Positions 16,449-25,639 of a stretch of 64,000 nt of DNA are shown here, one piece after another. The translations under genes were made by a program, and so were the position numbers. The stretch is from Salipaludibacillus neizhouensis (GTDB taxonomy: Bacteria; Bacillota; Bacilli; Bacillales; Salisediminibacteriaceae), in NCBI RefSeq assembly GCF_002886185.1, contig NZ_KZ614146.1, forward strand, positions 2,340,930-2,404,929, in the 5' to 3' direction. Each line of letters begins with the position of its first letter. Position 1 is the stretch's first letter. The notes under the pieces were generated by a model. The model saw only the letters and a program-made list of their open reading frames with translations, was not told the DNA's origin and searched no databases.

Positions 16449-17147
16449 ATGGAAGGCCCGTTACATAAGTATTTTAAACAGCAATCCTTATATTGGTTAA
16501 AAAATAAAATGACTGACCTTTGCGCAAACGAGGTTAAGTTGTATGCACGAAGAAAAAAATTAAAGGCTGATGCACTTGGTATTAATTTCAAACGTAAAGA
16601 ATCACGTATTATTGAAGTAAAGATATCTCGCGAAGACTTTCTCCGTGATGAGGTTTTGGCTGCTTCCTATGGCTATCATGCTATTGCCGACTACGCATAT
16701 TTGATGACTCCAGTGGGGCTTCTATCAAAAGAGGAAATACCAATCGGATATGGTCTTTTGGAAATGGATGAATTTGATACTATTAAAGTACGAAGGAACC
16801 CGACACGTAATCCTAAACCCATCCTTAAGCTTGATACGTTAGTGAAACGAACCGCCAGGGCAGCAACAAACGCTGTTTTATTTCAAGAACTTACGAAAGA
16901 AAATAAAGATTTAACGGATGGGGCATTCTCAAAAGAAGCGTTAGCTCATCTTGTTCGGGCAACATGCACATTATGTAAGAAAAGAAAAATGTATTTGATT
17001 CACTCAAGGCAAGAATTCGTCGTGTGCGAATCTCGCACTTGCAAAAATGATATTCCTCTTTTAAAAGCAAGAGTTCACACGATGACGTCATACAATGAAA
17101 ATTTTCTCAACGAGCTCGAGGATTTAATAAGAAATAAAATGACGTAG
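16449..17147 (+). CDS. MmcB-like PD-(D/E)XK nuclease-fold protein with C-terminal Cys-rich region
   Basis: Residues 1-100 match the MmcB/DUF2461-like layout: KADALGINF, then RIIEVKISREDFLRDEV, then YGYHAIADYAYLMTPVGLL. The D and E-x-K residues form a PD-(D/E)XK-type site. MmcB is a DNA-repair nuclease candidate in Caulobacter. Residues 165-205 add CTLC and CESRTCKND, a possible zinc ribbon, which is not part of the basic MmcB domain. The protein has 232 residues and AAGGAG lies 8 nt before its ATG. Substrate and activity are inference. It is followed by a short conserved-looking gene. Confidence 0.68.
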   Translation: MEGPLHKYFKQQSLYWLKNKMTDLCANEVKLYARRKKLKADALGINFKRKESRIIEVKISREDFLRDEVLAASYGYHAIADYAYLMTPVGLLSKEEIPIGYGLLEMDEFDTIKVRRNPTRNPKPILKLDTLVKRTARAATNAVLFQELTKENKDLTDGAFSKEALAHLVRATCTLCKKRKMYLIHSRQEFVVCESRTCKNDIPLLKARVHTMTSYNENFLNELEDLIRNKMT

Positions 17148-17198
17148 ACTATGGTATAATAAGCAATTAGGATTTTGATTATGATAACTGGAGGAACT

Positions 17199-17651
17199 AT
17201 GTTAACTTTTGAAGAAAAATTAGAAATTATTGAATCTTTTCCCGCATTAGAGAGAAAAGATGTTTCCTTAGGAAGAGTGAATTTTCATTTTAGTGAAAGT
17301 GCTACAGATAAGAAAAACGTGGTCTATCATTTACATCCAAACGGAAATGGCTTCGTGTATGCTGGTGAATTAACTGGTTACGAAACCAATGATAAAGGGA
17401 TGGTAAACATTCGGGACTTCACGGAGAAGGCGCTTCGTAATGTACTGGAAAATGCGATTGTTTCTTTGACTCCTGAAGACGAGGAAGAATTTGAAGAGGA
17501 ATTATTCATAAACCAGAACACGCAGACATTAGCGTTAGTGCACGAAGACGACTTATGGAATGTTTATGCAGATGAACAGTTAGATGGAACATTCACTTCT
17601 TATAAGGAAGCGACTCAGTATTTAACCGAAGAGGGTTTTACGAAAATTTAA
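17199..17651 (+). CDS. Hypothetical acidic protein, 150 residues
   Basis: The start at 17199 follows TGGAGG; upstream in-frame codons lack an RBS. I do not recognise the family. The protein is soluble and acidic. It has a beta-rich N-terminal half (VVYHLHPNGNGFVYAGEL) and an acidic segment DEEEFEEELF near residues 95-105. The C-terminal part (LALVHEDDLWNVYADEQLDG) looks like a separate small beta domain. It follows the MmcB-like gene by 51 bp and ends at a good terminator. Confidence 0.72.
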   Translation: MLTFEEKLEIIESFPALERKDVSLGRVNFHFSESATDKKNVVYHLHPNGNGFVYAGELTGYETNDKGMVNIRDFTEKALRNVLENAIVSLTPEDEEEFEEELFINQNTQTLALVHEDDLWNVYADEQLDGTFTSYKEATQYLTEEGFTKI

Positions 17652-17658
17652 GAATACT

Positions 17659-17709
17659 AAAAAAGGAGCACCAACGGTCATCAGGACCTGTTGATACTCC
17701 TTTTTTTAT
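17659..17709 (+). terminator. Terminator
   Basis: A long imperfect stem (AAAAAAGGAG ... CTCCTTTTTTT) with inner CAAC/GTTG and GGTC/GACC helices. Confidence 0.85.
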
Positions 17710-17791
17710 TTTATGGCATTTTTATATAAACAGTTGGTTTAATTAGAACAAGACAGTATTAGAATTACATGCAGGTTGACACTTGAAAAAT

Positions 17792-19237
17792 TTATTTATT
17801 AGCTTTGTGAACCTTTAACTGTTTTCCTTTAACTGTTGTATCTCTCATTTCTTTTAATACATAAGGTCCTTTACCATTTAAAATATCCACGTAGGAGACA
17901 TTTTCCTGTATGGTAATAATCCCAATATCATCTGCTGAAACTTCTTCTAACTTAGAAATTGTACCTACAAAATCGACAGCTCTAATCTTTTTCTTTTTCC
18001 CGCCATTAAAATACAATTTCATAATATCTTTATTTAGTTGCTCATTTTTATCTTTTTTCTGTTCAGGACGTGTTTTCATCTTTTCTAAAAAAGCAGGTTT
18101 AGCATTAGAAACTTCTTCTATTGTTGGTGGTTCCACGCGTTTAATTTCAAAGCCGATATATGCTTCAACCTCATCTAAGATTCTCTGATCACGAGGCGTC
18201 ACAAAGCTCATGGCTTTTCCTTTTTCCCCAGCTCTTCCAGTTCTCCCTATTCGGTGTACATAGTCCGCAGCTTCCATAGGAAAATCAAAGTTTATGACGA
18301 GAGCAATCGTCTCGACGTCAATTCCTCTAGCAGCCACATTGGTTGCGACAAGATACCGAACAGAACCCCGCTTAAATTTATCCATCACGTAAAAACGATC
18401 TTTTTGCATCATGCCGCCATGCAGCCTTTCACAAGAATAGTCCAAATTTGTTAACTCCTCATATAATTCATCCACTCTCTCTTGTGTATGACAAAAAATA
18501 ATACAGCTATTTGGATTTTCCACAACAGTTATTTCTTTCAATAATAAAAACTTTTCAGATTCATCCAACTCGTAAAGTGATTGATCAATGTCACTGCTAA
18601 TTACCTCTGTCGATGCAATTTCAATTTGAACTGGATCCTTCATATACTGATTGGAAAGAGTCTGTACATCGTTAGGAAGAGTGGCAGAAAAAAGCATGGT
18701 TGTTCGTTCAGCAGGAATTTTTTTAATAATAGCTTCTACTTGATCGATGAATCCCATATTCAGCATTTGATCCGCTTCATCGATGACTAAAAATGCCACT
18801 TTTTCAAGACTTAATGTTCCTTTTTCAATATGATCGAATACTCTTCCCGGAGTCCCAACTACGACATGACTTTTTTGCTTTAATTCACTTTTTTGCCTTG
18901 CAAAAGGCTCTTTTCCATAAATCGCGGTAGCTTTTACACGTTTGAACCTGCCTATATTCGTTATTTCATCCTTGACTTGAGTAGCTAACTCTCGAGTCGG
19001 TGTCAATACGAGTGCCTGCGGTTTATTTTCATCCCAATCAACACTTTCACATATCGGTATCGCAAACGCGCCGGTTTTTCCGCTTCCCGTTTGTGCTTTG
19101 ACCGTGACATCCTTTTTCGTTAATACGAGTGGAATGACTTGTTTTTGCACATCCGTTGGTTGATCATATCCTAAACTGTTCAAAGCACGAGTAATGTCAT
19201 CACTTAACGACATTGTTGTAAATTCTTCCTCCGTCAT
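17792..19237 (-). CDS. dbpA: DEAD-box RNA helicase DbpA/YxiN
   Basis: The start at 19237 follows AAGGAGTGAAGG, giving 481 residues, the length of B. subtilis YxiN. Helicase motifs are in order: QTGSGKT, PTRELA, GTPGRV, DEAD, SAT, and HRIGRTGR. Residues from about 405 to the end form the DbpA-type RRM domain ([21 protein letters not shown]). This domain binds hairpin 92 of 23S rRNA, so the enzyme acts in 50S subunit assembly. It appears monocistronic. Confidence 0.95.
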   Translation of the reverse strand: MTEEEFTTMSLSDDITRALNSLGYDQPTDVQKQVIPLVLTKKDVTVKAQTGSGKTGAFAIPICESVDWDENKPQALVLTPTRELATQVKDEITNIGRFKRVKATAIYGKEPFARQKSELKQKSHVVVGTPGRVFDHIEKGTLSLEKVAFLVIDEADQMLNMGFIDQVEAIIKKIPAERTTMLFSATLPNDVQTLSNQYMKDPVQIEIASTEVISSDIDQSLYELDESEKFLLLKEITVVENPNSCIIFCHTQERVDELYEELTNLDYSCERLHGGMMQKDRFYVMDKFKRGSVRYLVATNVAARGIDVETIALVINFDFPMEAADYVHRIGRTGRAGEKGKAMSFVTPRDQRILDEVEAYIGFEIKRVEPPTIEEVSNAKPAFLEKMKTRPEQKKDKNEQLNKDIMKLYFNGGKKKKIRAVDFVGTISKLEEVSADDIGIITIQENVSYVDILNGKGPYVLKEMRDTTVKGKQLKVHKANK

Positions 19238-19276
19238 ACCTTCACTCCTTATCAATTTTCAGGTCAGTTACCAATC

Positions 19277-21520
19277 TCATTGTTCATTCATTAAAAAGCC
19301 AAAATTATCTATCATTATTTTTCCGGGTCCATTGGAAATGTATACTGTAATCTCTGTTATATTTTCAGATTGAAAAGCTCTGTTGTTCTCTTGAAATTCC
19401 TCCATAGGAAATTCATAAGTTTGAAAAACCGGTGCTTCCGATTCCTCATACTTCTCATCTCTCATAATATCATCAAACCATGGCAAGATCGTGTATTGTG
19501 TTTCAATTGGAAAATTCACCGGTCTAAATGGATCTGCTGTAACAAGAGACGCTTCTCCATTATCGGAAGTCATTTCTATTTCGATTACTGGCGTTTCTGT
19601 TTCCTCGCGCGCTTCTCGTTCCATATCCAAACTAGTTAGCGATAACTGAAAGCTGTCGAGGTTTTCTGAGAAAGACTCGGCTAGAAAATCCTCCTCTAAT
19701 TCAATCGTGAATTGTGCTTCTTCTTTCCATGCCATTTCTACCCCATTTACTCCTTTGTTTACATCCCTGCGATCTTCAGCCCGATCAATATCCCAAGAAT
19801 GGAAGCCTTCTTGCTCTACTTCAACTCCATCCATATAGTGGATTTCCTCTTGACTTTGATTAAAATCAGTAAAAGTCACATAATTTCCATCTTCAAACCG
19901 AGTGATATACTGATTATTAGGCAACCAATCTTGACCATAACGAACGTCACGAAATAAATCCCGGTATTCCTCCTGACCAAGCAAGGTTGTTTCAAGGAAG
20001 GCAGAAATATACACTTTGGCCACCTCCTGTTGCGCTTCTTCATTCATCATTTGTTGACGATTTAAAAAGATCCCTCCTGGAAGTCTCATATCCATTCGAC
20101 CCCAGTCCGTATTGAATTGACTGTGATTCGCTTCCGCAATATACACAGATGCTTTAAAACGATTCGATACTTCATAGAAATAAGATCGTAAATATTGCCG
20201 ATCTCCCTGGAAGGTGTTCACGTCTCCATCCCGGGATCCTTGCAAAAGTAAATAATTTACTTCTTCTAACCTGGCTCTCTCATCATCCACTGTTTTATCC
20301 GTTGGGGCAATGCCAACCACCGATTCGATATGGATATCTTCCATTCCTGAGAGAGTAGTATCCTCTTCAAACCACTTCTTATAATCGGCGACCATGGCAG
20401 CTGCTTGTCCACCTCTTGAATGACCAACTATTGCTACCTGATCAAAATTTATACGATTATAAAAAGGATTGTCTTCTTCTTTTTCATAGTCTTGGATTTG
20501 CTGCAGATGCTGCATTAAAACCCATGCCCTCATTTTCATATCATCATTCGGAATGCCCGACCATCCTGAATAGTTCAAGAAGTTTTGATCAACGGAGACA
20601 GCAATAAAACCTCTACTAGCTAGAAGCTCACCTAAATATTGATATCCTTCATCGGAAAAGTGCTCCATGCGATGATTTCCATGCACCATAAGCACTAGTG
20701 GGAATTCCTTTTCTCCTTCAGGCATCCAAACTCGTCCATTTAAAGGCAATGCAGTTTCATCAAACCCCCAAAAAGATTCTTTTCTTCCACTCCACTTCGT
20801 AATATATTCAGAAGCATCCACTGATTTTGAAACAATTCCAACTTCTTCCCCGTACTCGCTGCGACGTTTATCCGTGCCACTTCCGAAAGTAAAGAATGAA
20901 AACTCATTCTCTCCCATTAATCCAGGATTTTCTAGTTGCAAAGGTTCGAATGGATCATTCTCAGAAAATGAACGTTGAATTTCACTTTTATCACCAGATA
21001 CAATGAACGCTGTTACAATGAACAATACTGAAATGGGTATTAATGAGACAATAAATTTCTTCTCCAGTTTCCATGTACTACGCGTATAAACAGCTACAAC
21101 AATACCTAGAATCATCCCTACAACAGGAAAACTAAAACCAATTACTACTGAAAATAAAGGACTTAAACTTTGTGCATCAAGAATAAAGTAAACTAATCCT
21201 CCCGCATACACTAAACTGCCAAGTAATAGCCGTGGTACAGGTACGTACATAAAAGAAAGAAGCGTCGCAAGAACAACTGCAGCGATCATAAAAACAAAAT
21301 TATTGATGATAAAATAGATGATTAGATCAATTAATGTACCAATACCTGTTGGGTTTCCAAGCCCCGCGAGGATGCCACTAACGATTACTGATATCCAAAC
21401 TCCGATTGTCGTCATCCGCCAAAAGTAAGTGTCGTACTCAAAAGTACGTTGTATTCTTGATTTCATCCATAAAGAAATTCTTTTCAATTTATTCTTCGTT
21501 ATCCATCTGCTCATGCTCAT
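19277..21520 (-). CDS. Membrane-anchored alpha/beta hydrolase, 747 residues
   Basis: The first 180 residues hold five to six membrane helices. From about 235 an extracytoplasmic alpha/beta-hydrolase domain follows: FPLVLMVHGNHRMEHFS gives the oxyanion loop, VGHSRGGQAAA the nucleophile Ser, LLLQGSRDGDVNTFQG the acid, and EANHSQFNTDW the His. The last 200 residues are beta-rich and acidic. The hydrolase part resembles PET-hydrolase/cutinase-like or chlorophyllase-like esterases. The natural substrate is unknown. Fusion to a polytopic membrane part makes it unusual. AAGGAG is 12-13 nt before the ATG, so a nearby ATG could also be used. Confidence 0.8.
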   Translation of the reverse strand: MSMSRWITKNKLKRISLWMKSRIQRTFEYDTYFWRMTTIGVWISVIVSGILAGLGNPTGIGTLIDLIIYFIINNFVFMIAAVVLATLLSFMYVPVPRLLLGSLVYAGGLVYFILDAQSLSPLFSVVIGFSFPVVGMILGIVVAVYTRSTWKLEKKFIVSLIPISVLFIVTAFIVSGDKSEIQRSFSENDPFEPLQLENPGLMGENEFSFFTFGSGTDKRRSEYGEEVGIVSKSVDASEYITKWSGRKESFWGFDETALPLNGRVWMPEGEKEFPLVLMVHGNHRMEHFSDEGYQYLGELLASRGFIAVSVDQNFLNYSGWSGIPNDDMKMRAWVLMQHLQQIQDYEKEEDNPFYNRINFDQVAIVGHSRGGQAAAMVADYKKWFEEDTTLSGMEDIHIESVVGIAPTDKTVDDERARLEEVNYLLLQGSRDGDVNTFQGDRQYLRSYFYEVSNRFKASVYIAEANHSQFNTDWGRMDMRLPGGIFLNRQQMMNEEAQQEVAKVYISAFLETTLLGQEEYRDLFRDVRYGQDWLPNNQYITRFEDGNYVTFTDFNQSQEEIHYMDGVEVEQEGFHSWDIDRAEDRRDVNKGVNGVEMAWKEEAQFTIELEEDFLAESFSENLDSFQLSLTSLDMEREAREETETPVIEIEMTSDNGEASLVTADPFRPVNFPIETQYTILPWFDDIMRDEKYEESEAPVFQTYEFPMEEFQENNRAFQSENITEITVYISNGPGKIMIDNFGFLMNEQ

Positions 21521-21753
21521 TAGTATATATTTACTCCTTAATTTGCTTGAAATGATAATCAGTTCTACATTCGTAGTACTAAGAGAAACTATTATTTATT
21601 CTGTCATTATACCAAACCAAACTGCTATCAGGAAAAATGAATTTAGTAAAAGTTTGTTTCCCCAAAAAAATAAGCACCGACGCTGAAGAACCCCTAACTG
21701 ATTTAGAGGTACTTCAAGCTTTGTGCACTGCAATAAAACTTATAAATTTATTT

Positions 21754-23043
21754 TTAAACCCGTTTATTAATTTGAAAATTATCCTCTAGAAGCAACCAAT
21801 TTTGAGGGAAATCCCATCCGAGAACCCAATAATATAAACCTCTCAAGTCGAATTCTTTCACAAGGTCAAATTTTGCTTGGATACTTCTTGCATCTTCAAA
21901 CCAGACTTCGTGCTCATCTCCTTGTTCGTCAACATAAGTGAAAAATGGAGATTGTGCTTCCTCGTCGTATTCTATCACAGCATTATAAGTAAGAGCTAAT
22001 TCAATCGCTTCTTGATGATCGATCGCTTTAGCACGTGTTTCCCCTTGAACAAACGGTAACGTCCAATCATATCCGTAAAGTGGGATGCCCATCATTATTT
22101 TTTCATTTGGCATGACAGATGCCGCATATTCAATGACTCTCCTTACTTCATTTATGGGTGCGACAGCTCTAGGTGGCCCCCCTGTCCATCCCCACTCATA
22201 AGTCATTAAAAATACAAAATCAGCAATTTCTCCATGAGCTTCATAATCATGACCTTCGTATAAAACCCCAACCATATCTTCTTCAACCTGTGGTGCAAGT
22301 GCACTTGATAAAAAGTATCCTAACTCGTCTAACCTTTCTTTCGCTCGCCTCATAAATTGATTGTAGGGCTCTCTGTTGACTTCCCCTAAATACTCTAGGT
22401 CCATATCTAAACCTAAATACCCTTTTTCATTCATGATTGCTATCGCTTCGTCCAACATTCTTTCTTGTAATTCTTCACTCTGCAATATCGTCGTCACCAG
22501 TTCAGGACTAAATTGCCCATCTTCAATATTCGTTATAACCATTAATGGAACAACACTATTTTCATAAGCAGTATTAATAATCTGTTGATCTTCTATCGAC
22601 GTTAGGCTGCCATCTTCATTTAATTCATAGCTGAATACCTGTACAAAGGTTAAATAATTACCTACTTCACCTAATACTTCTGGTGATTCTGCTCCCGTTA
22701 TATTTATATCTACGTATGCCCCAACATCAATTGCCTGATTTTGACGGTTCATTCCAGGAATATACAAACGAGATCCTACAGGTACAAATGCTGGATTTAC
22801 AATATTGTTCATTCTCAGTAAATGTTGTAAGGAGATATGATATCGTTCACTAATCTGTTGCAAATTTTCCTGTGTCCCCATCCAATGAAACCTGCCAGCC
22901 ACAGGAATAACCAACGCTTGCCCTACCACTAGTTGTTCCGGGTCCGGCAATTGATTCGCCTCAGCGATCGCGAGATAATTCACACTATACGTTTGAGAAA
23001 TCGACCATAAAGACTCACCATTTGAGACTACATGAATCTGCAC
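21754..23043 (-). CDS. sleL: Spore cortex-lytic N-acetylglucosaminidase-type enzyme, YaaH/SleL
   Basis: Two LysM domains (residues about 2-48 and 52-95, with VVSNGESLWSISQTYSVN) are followed by a GH18 barrel from about 105 to the end. The catalytic motif is GLDMDLEYLG (D-x-D-x-E) near residue 200. The 429-residue length matches YaaH (427). It acts on cortex muramic-lactam peptidoglycan during spore germination. There is no signal peptide, as expected for a coat-delivered protein. The start is GTG at 23043 with GGAGG 8 nt upstream. Confidence 0.93.
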   Translation of the reverse strand: MQIHVVSNGESLWSISQTYSVNYLAIAEANQLPDPEQLVVGQALVIPVAGRFHWMGTQENLQQISERYHISLQHLLRMNNIVNPAFVPVGSRLYIPGMNRQNQAIDVGAYVDINITGAESPEVLGEVGNYLTFVQVFSYELNEDGSLTSIEDQQIINTAYENSVVPLMVITNIEDGQFSPELVTTILQSEELQERMLDEAIAIMNEKGYLGLDMDLEYLGEVNREPYNQFMRRAKERLDELGYFLSSALAPQVEEDMVGVLYEGHDYEAHGEIADFVFLMTYEWGWTGGPPRAVAPINEVRRVIEYAASVMPNEKIMMGIPLYGYDWTLPFVQGETRAKAIDHQEAIELALTYNAVIEYDEEAQSPFFTYVDEQGDEHEVWFEDARSIQAKFDLVKEFDLRGLYYWVLGWDFPQNWLLLEDNFQINKRV

Positions 23044-23244
23044 TTTATCATCCTCCTACAATTTCCTCATATCATTTATATTCCGGAACAACATTTAATA
23101 TGAACTGGTTTCCGTAAAATTTTTTATAATGGGATAAGAGTCCCAGAGAAACAAAAGGTGTGGATTCAAAAGCCTCTTTTCTAAAATGAAACAACAAACG
23201 ATTAACTGCCAAAATCTAGTTCTTCATGCAATCCTTATCAAATG

Positions 23245-23273
23245 TGACACATGAATCGTTCGATGGTATAATA
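23245..23273 (+). promoter_or_regulatory. Promoter of the DUF3900-like gene
   Basis: GTGACA at 23245-23250 and TATAAT at 23268-23273 are spaced by 17 bp, 46 bp before the start. Confidence 0.65.
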
Positions 23274-23319
23274 CGAGAGTTGTTTTTGCTCGTAACGTCA
23301 TAAAATAAAGGTGATAGCC

Positions 23320-24375
23320 ATGGACTTTACCATACAATACCTCTCTTTTTTCGTCTTGCAAGGAGAGGGTCAAGGAGATCAAGGAAACAAATCATTTAAA
23401 CATTATCAAACACTGGATGAAGAGACATACCTAGACCACCCATTAAAAGATTTCCTAGATGGAGAATTAATGAAAATTACTAAACGTAAATCAGAAAGAA
23501 ACCCAAAATCAGAGCAAGTTCCTACTAAAATAGGTCACTTTGTTGTGGAACCTGGCTATGAGTTGGATACAAATCCTAACTATAACTTGTTTCAACGATT
23601 GCGTTTGGCAAATGTCCTAGATGAATTCAAAGACCATAGTGAAAAACTAGTAAGATCTTATTTAGAAACGAGCTCTATCAGAGCGGGTGCTATGCTTGTA
23701 ATTCGTGCAAAACTAGACAAATTTATGGACGATCCGTTTATCTTTATTTTAAAATGTGATTTTGAGCCAAAGGTTGCCTCAATCACAAATGAACAAACAT
23801 TAATTCAGCATGTTGAAATGGCCATTACCGCTAAGAACATGAAATCCATCCAATACCCTTACATGCCTGAAGAAGGCATGCTCGAGGAATGGGAGCTGAA
23901 AATCCATCAGTCCTCTCACGCACGTTATTTTGAGGACTTCTTAAAATATGTAGAATACAACCGGTCGATGGTGGAAATCATTCGAGATAAAGTCGTCGAA
24001 ACTGCCCAGCAATACATCGCTGAAACATATGAAGAAAACAGTGAAGAAAGAGCACAGGAAGAAGAATCGATCGAAGCATGGTCAAATACACCTGAACGTC
24101 AACTGCAGGAAAAATGGACAACTGAGCAAGTCGTAGAGGCTTCTTACCCGATCATTGATCATCAGCCTGAGGTCGAGTTAAAGCTTAAGTTGGATCACAT
24201 GGAAGTAAAGGCTCTCTTATCCGATTTCAGTGACAACCTTCATATTGCTAAGGTAAATGGGAAGTATGTAATATTGATTGAAGGAGAAGCATTTTCGTTT
24301 GATAAAAGTGCGTCACCTGTAGAGTTTTTACAGCCGGATTCGTTGGAGAATGTGTTGAAGAGGATTGGGAAGTAG
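23320..24375 (+). CDS. DUF3900-like protein, intact parent of two nearby fragments
   Basis: The start at 23320 follows AAAGGTGATAG, giving 351 residues. It begins MDFTIQYLSFFVLQ and contains RKSERNPKSEQVPTKIG, then NLFQRLRLANVLDEF. The C-terminal part has KWTTEQVVEASYPIIDHQP and DKSASPVEFLQPDSLENVLKR. The whole is soluble and acidic and resembles the DUF3900 family of Bacillales, reminiscent of nucleoid-associated NdpA-like proteins; that assignment is from memory. Its function is unknown. Two degraded copies of its 3' half occur at 30376 and 33145. Confidence 0.72.
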   Translation: MDFTIQYLSFFVLQGEGQGDQGNKSFKHYQTLDEETYLDHPLKDFLDGELMKITKRKSERNPKSEQVPTKIGHFVVEPGYELDTNPNYNLFQRLRLANVLDEFKDHSEKLVRSYLETSSIRAGAMLVIRAKLDKFMDDPFIFILKCDFEPKVASITNEQTLIQHVEMAITAKNMKSIQYPYMPEEGMLEEWELKIHQSSHARYFEDFLKYVEYNRSMVEIIRDKVVETAQQYIAETYEENSEERAQEEESIEAWSNTPERQLQEKWTTEQVVEASYPIIDHQPEVELKLKLDHMEVKALLSDFSDNLHIAKVNGKYVILIEGEAFSFDKSASPVEFLQPDSLENVLKRIGK

Positions 24376-24999
24376 CGGAATTGGTGGTTTTAGTGACCAA
24401 AAGTGTGACCAATTAGATATAGTTAAAATGTTGTTACGAAGGAGTTTTCATAAGTTTTAGTGACCAATAATGTGACCACGAAAATACAAATAAAAACCCT
24501 GTTGTCGTAAAGGTTTCCTATACATTTATAATAATAAGAAGTGGATTTCCGCTTCTTATTTTTTATATACGAGTTATTAACTATTGACTAATGGCTGGCA
24601 TGGATATAATTACGTTACAGGAACTCTTCTGACATTCCAATTTGAGGATATGATCTAAAATAACGATCAGAGGAATACAATTCACTTAATACAATGGATA
24701 TTTAGGAATCGGTTAACCACATGAAAACTATATATATTAATGTACATGATATTATTTTCAATTGATTGTCCTCAAAAAGAGTCCTCTTAGGGCACTCTTC
24801 CTTTATTATTCGCTAAAACCCCACCCTAATGATGTTCAATATATGGATTATAGAATTGAAGTATGTGTGAATAGAAGATCTAAAAAATAACTTTCTATTT
24901 CATCATCTATCATTGAAAATGCTTCATTTTTAGCTACAATTAAATTGGAAAAGAGACCCCTTAGGGAGTCCCTTATTTGACTAACTTGTTGATACTCTT
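24376..24999. other. Non-coding accessory stretch downstream of the DUF3900-like gene
   Basis: The first 90 bp contain GTGACCAAAAGTGTGACCA and ATGTTGTTA, which recur after the fragment at 30732. Terminator-like hairpins occur at 24533-24564, about 24777-24802 and about 24949-24973. No gene is seen; the sequence looks like degraded mobile DNA. Confidence 0.5.
24533..24564 (+). terminator. Terminator
   Basis: A 12-bp stem with one G-T pair (AATAAGAAGTGG / CCGCTTCTTATT) is followed by five T residues. Confidence 0.8.
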
Positions 25000-25240
25000 T
25001 GATTAACAAGCTGAGACTTTGATACTTCTCTATCCATTTATCGTTGATAATGTTTGTCGAAGTCTGGATTGAAACTTCTTTTCGTCCTTTGTACTTTCCT
25101 TCTGCTTTTGCTATCGCAATGCTTCACGCTGTTTTCGAGCATATTTTCACGTTCAAAATCATTAATAGCACTAATCATCTTTAACATTAGTCTGCTGTTG
25201 CGTCAGTTAGTGATATTTTATCTTACTCGATACCTCAAGA
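25000..25240 (-). pseudogene. Decayed serine resolvase/invertase fragment
   Basis: On the minus strand short frames together spell the C-terminal half of a Tn3-type resolvase: ISLTDATAD, then LMLKMISAINDFERENMLE, then in another frame IAIAKAEGKYKGRKE, then FDKHYQR and MDREVSKSQLV. These match the E-helix and hinge (AINEFER...GIAIAKxxGKYKGRK) and the helix-turn-helix. At least two frameshifts and internal stops are visible. The catalytic N-terminus is absent. It marks a lost mobile element. Confidence 0.75.
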
Positions 25241-25599
25241 TCATAAATTGGAATTCATAGCTTCTTTATCCTAGGGAAAATCAGTGGAATGTCGCCGGAT
25301 ATTAAAAAAGAAGCCACAAAATATATGAAAATGATCCTTGATTTTGCCGAATCACCCTTCTTACGAAGGTCATGGGGTCACTTATCAACATACTTTATGG
25401 CACATTAATTCTACCATATTTAGTCGATTTTAAAAATAATGATTGTCCCACATACCTTTTTCATAGTCAGAATATAGCTGAAAAAGTAGAATAATAACAT
25501 GGATGACCGGTCGTCCTTCGGAGTAACTTGTTCTGAAAGAGAGTATTACTGGTGTAAATCAATAGGTATCTGTAATAATATCAGCCATTGCTTGACTTA

Positions 25600-25632
25600 A
25601 AAATCCACAATCTTATAAGGAATCCGGATTTT
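25600..25632 (-). terminator. Hairpin at the 3' end of the DUF1593 gene
   Basis: AAAAATCC and GGATTTTTT bracket the hairpin; it lies just past the minus-strand stop at 25640. Confidence 0.5.
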
Positions 25633-25639
25633 TTGTTCT

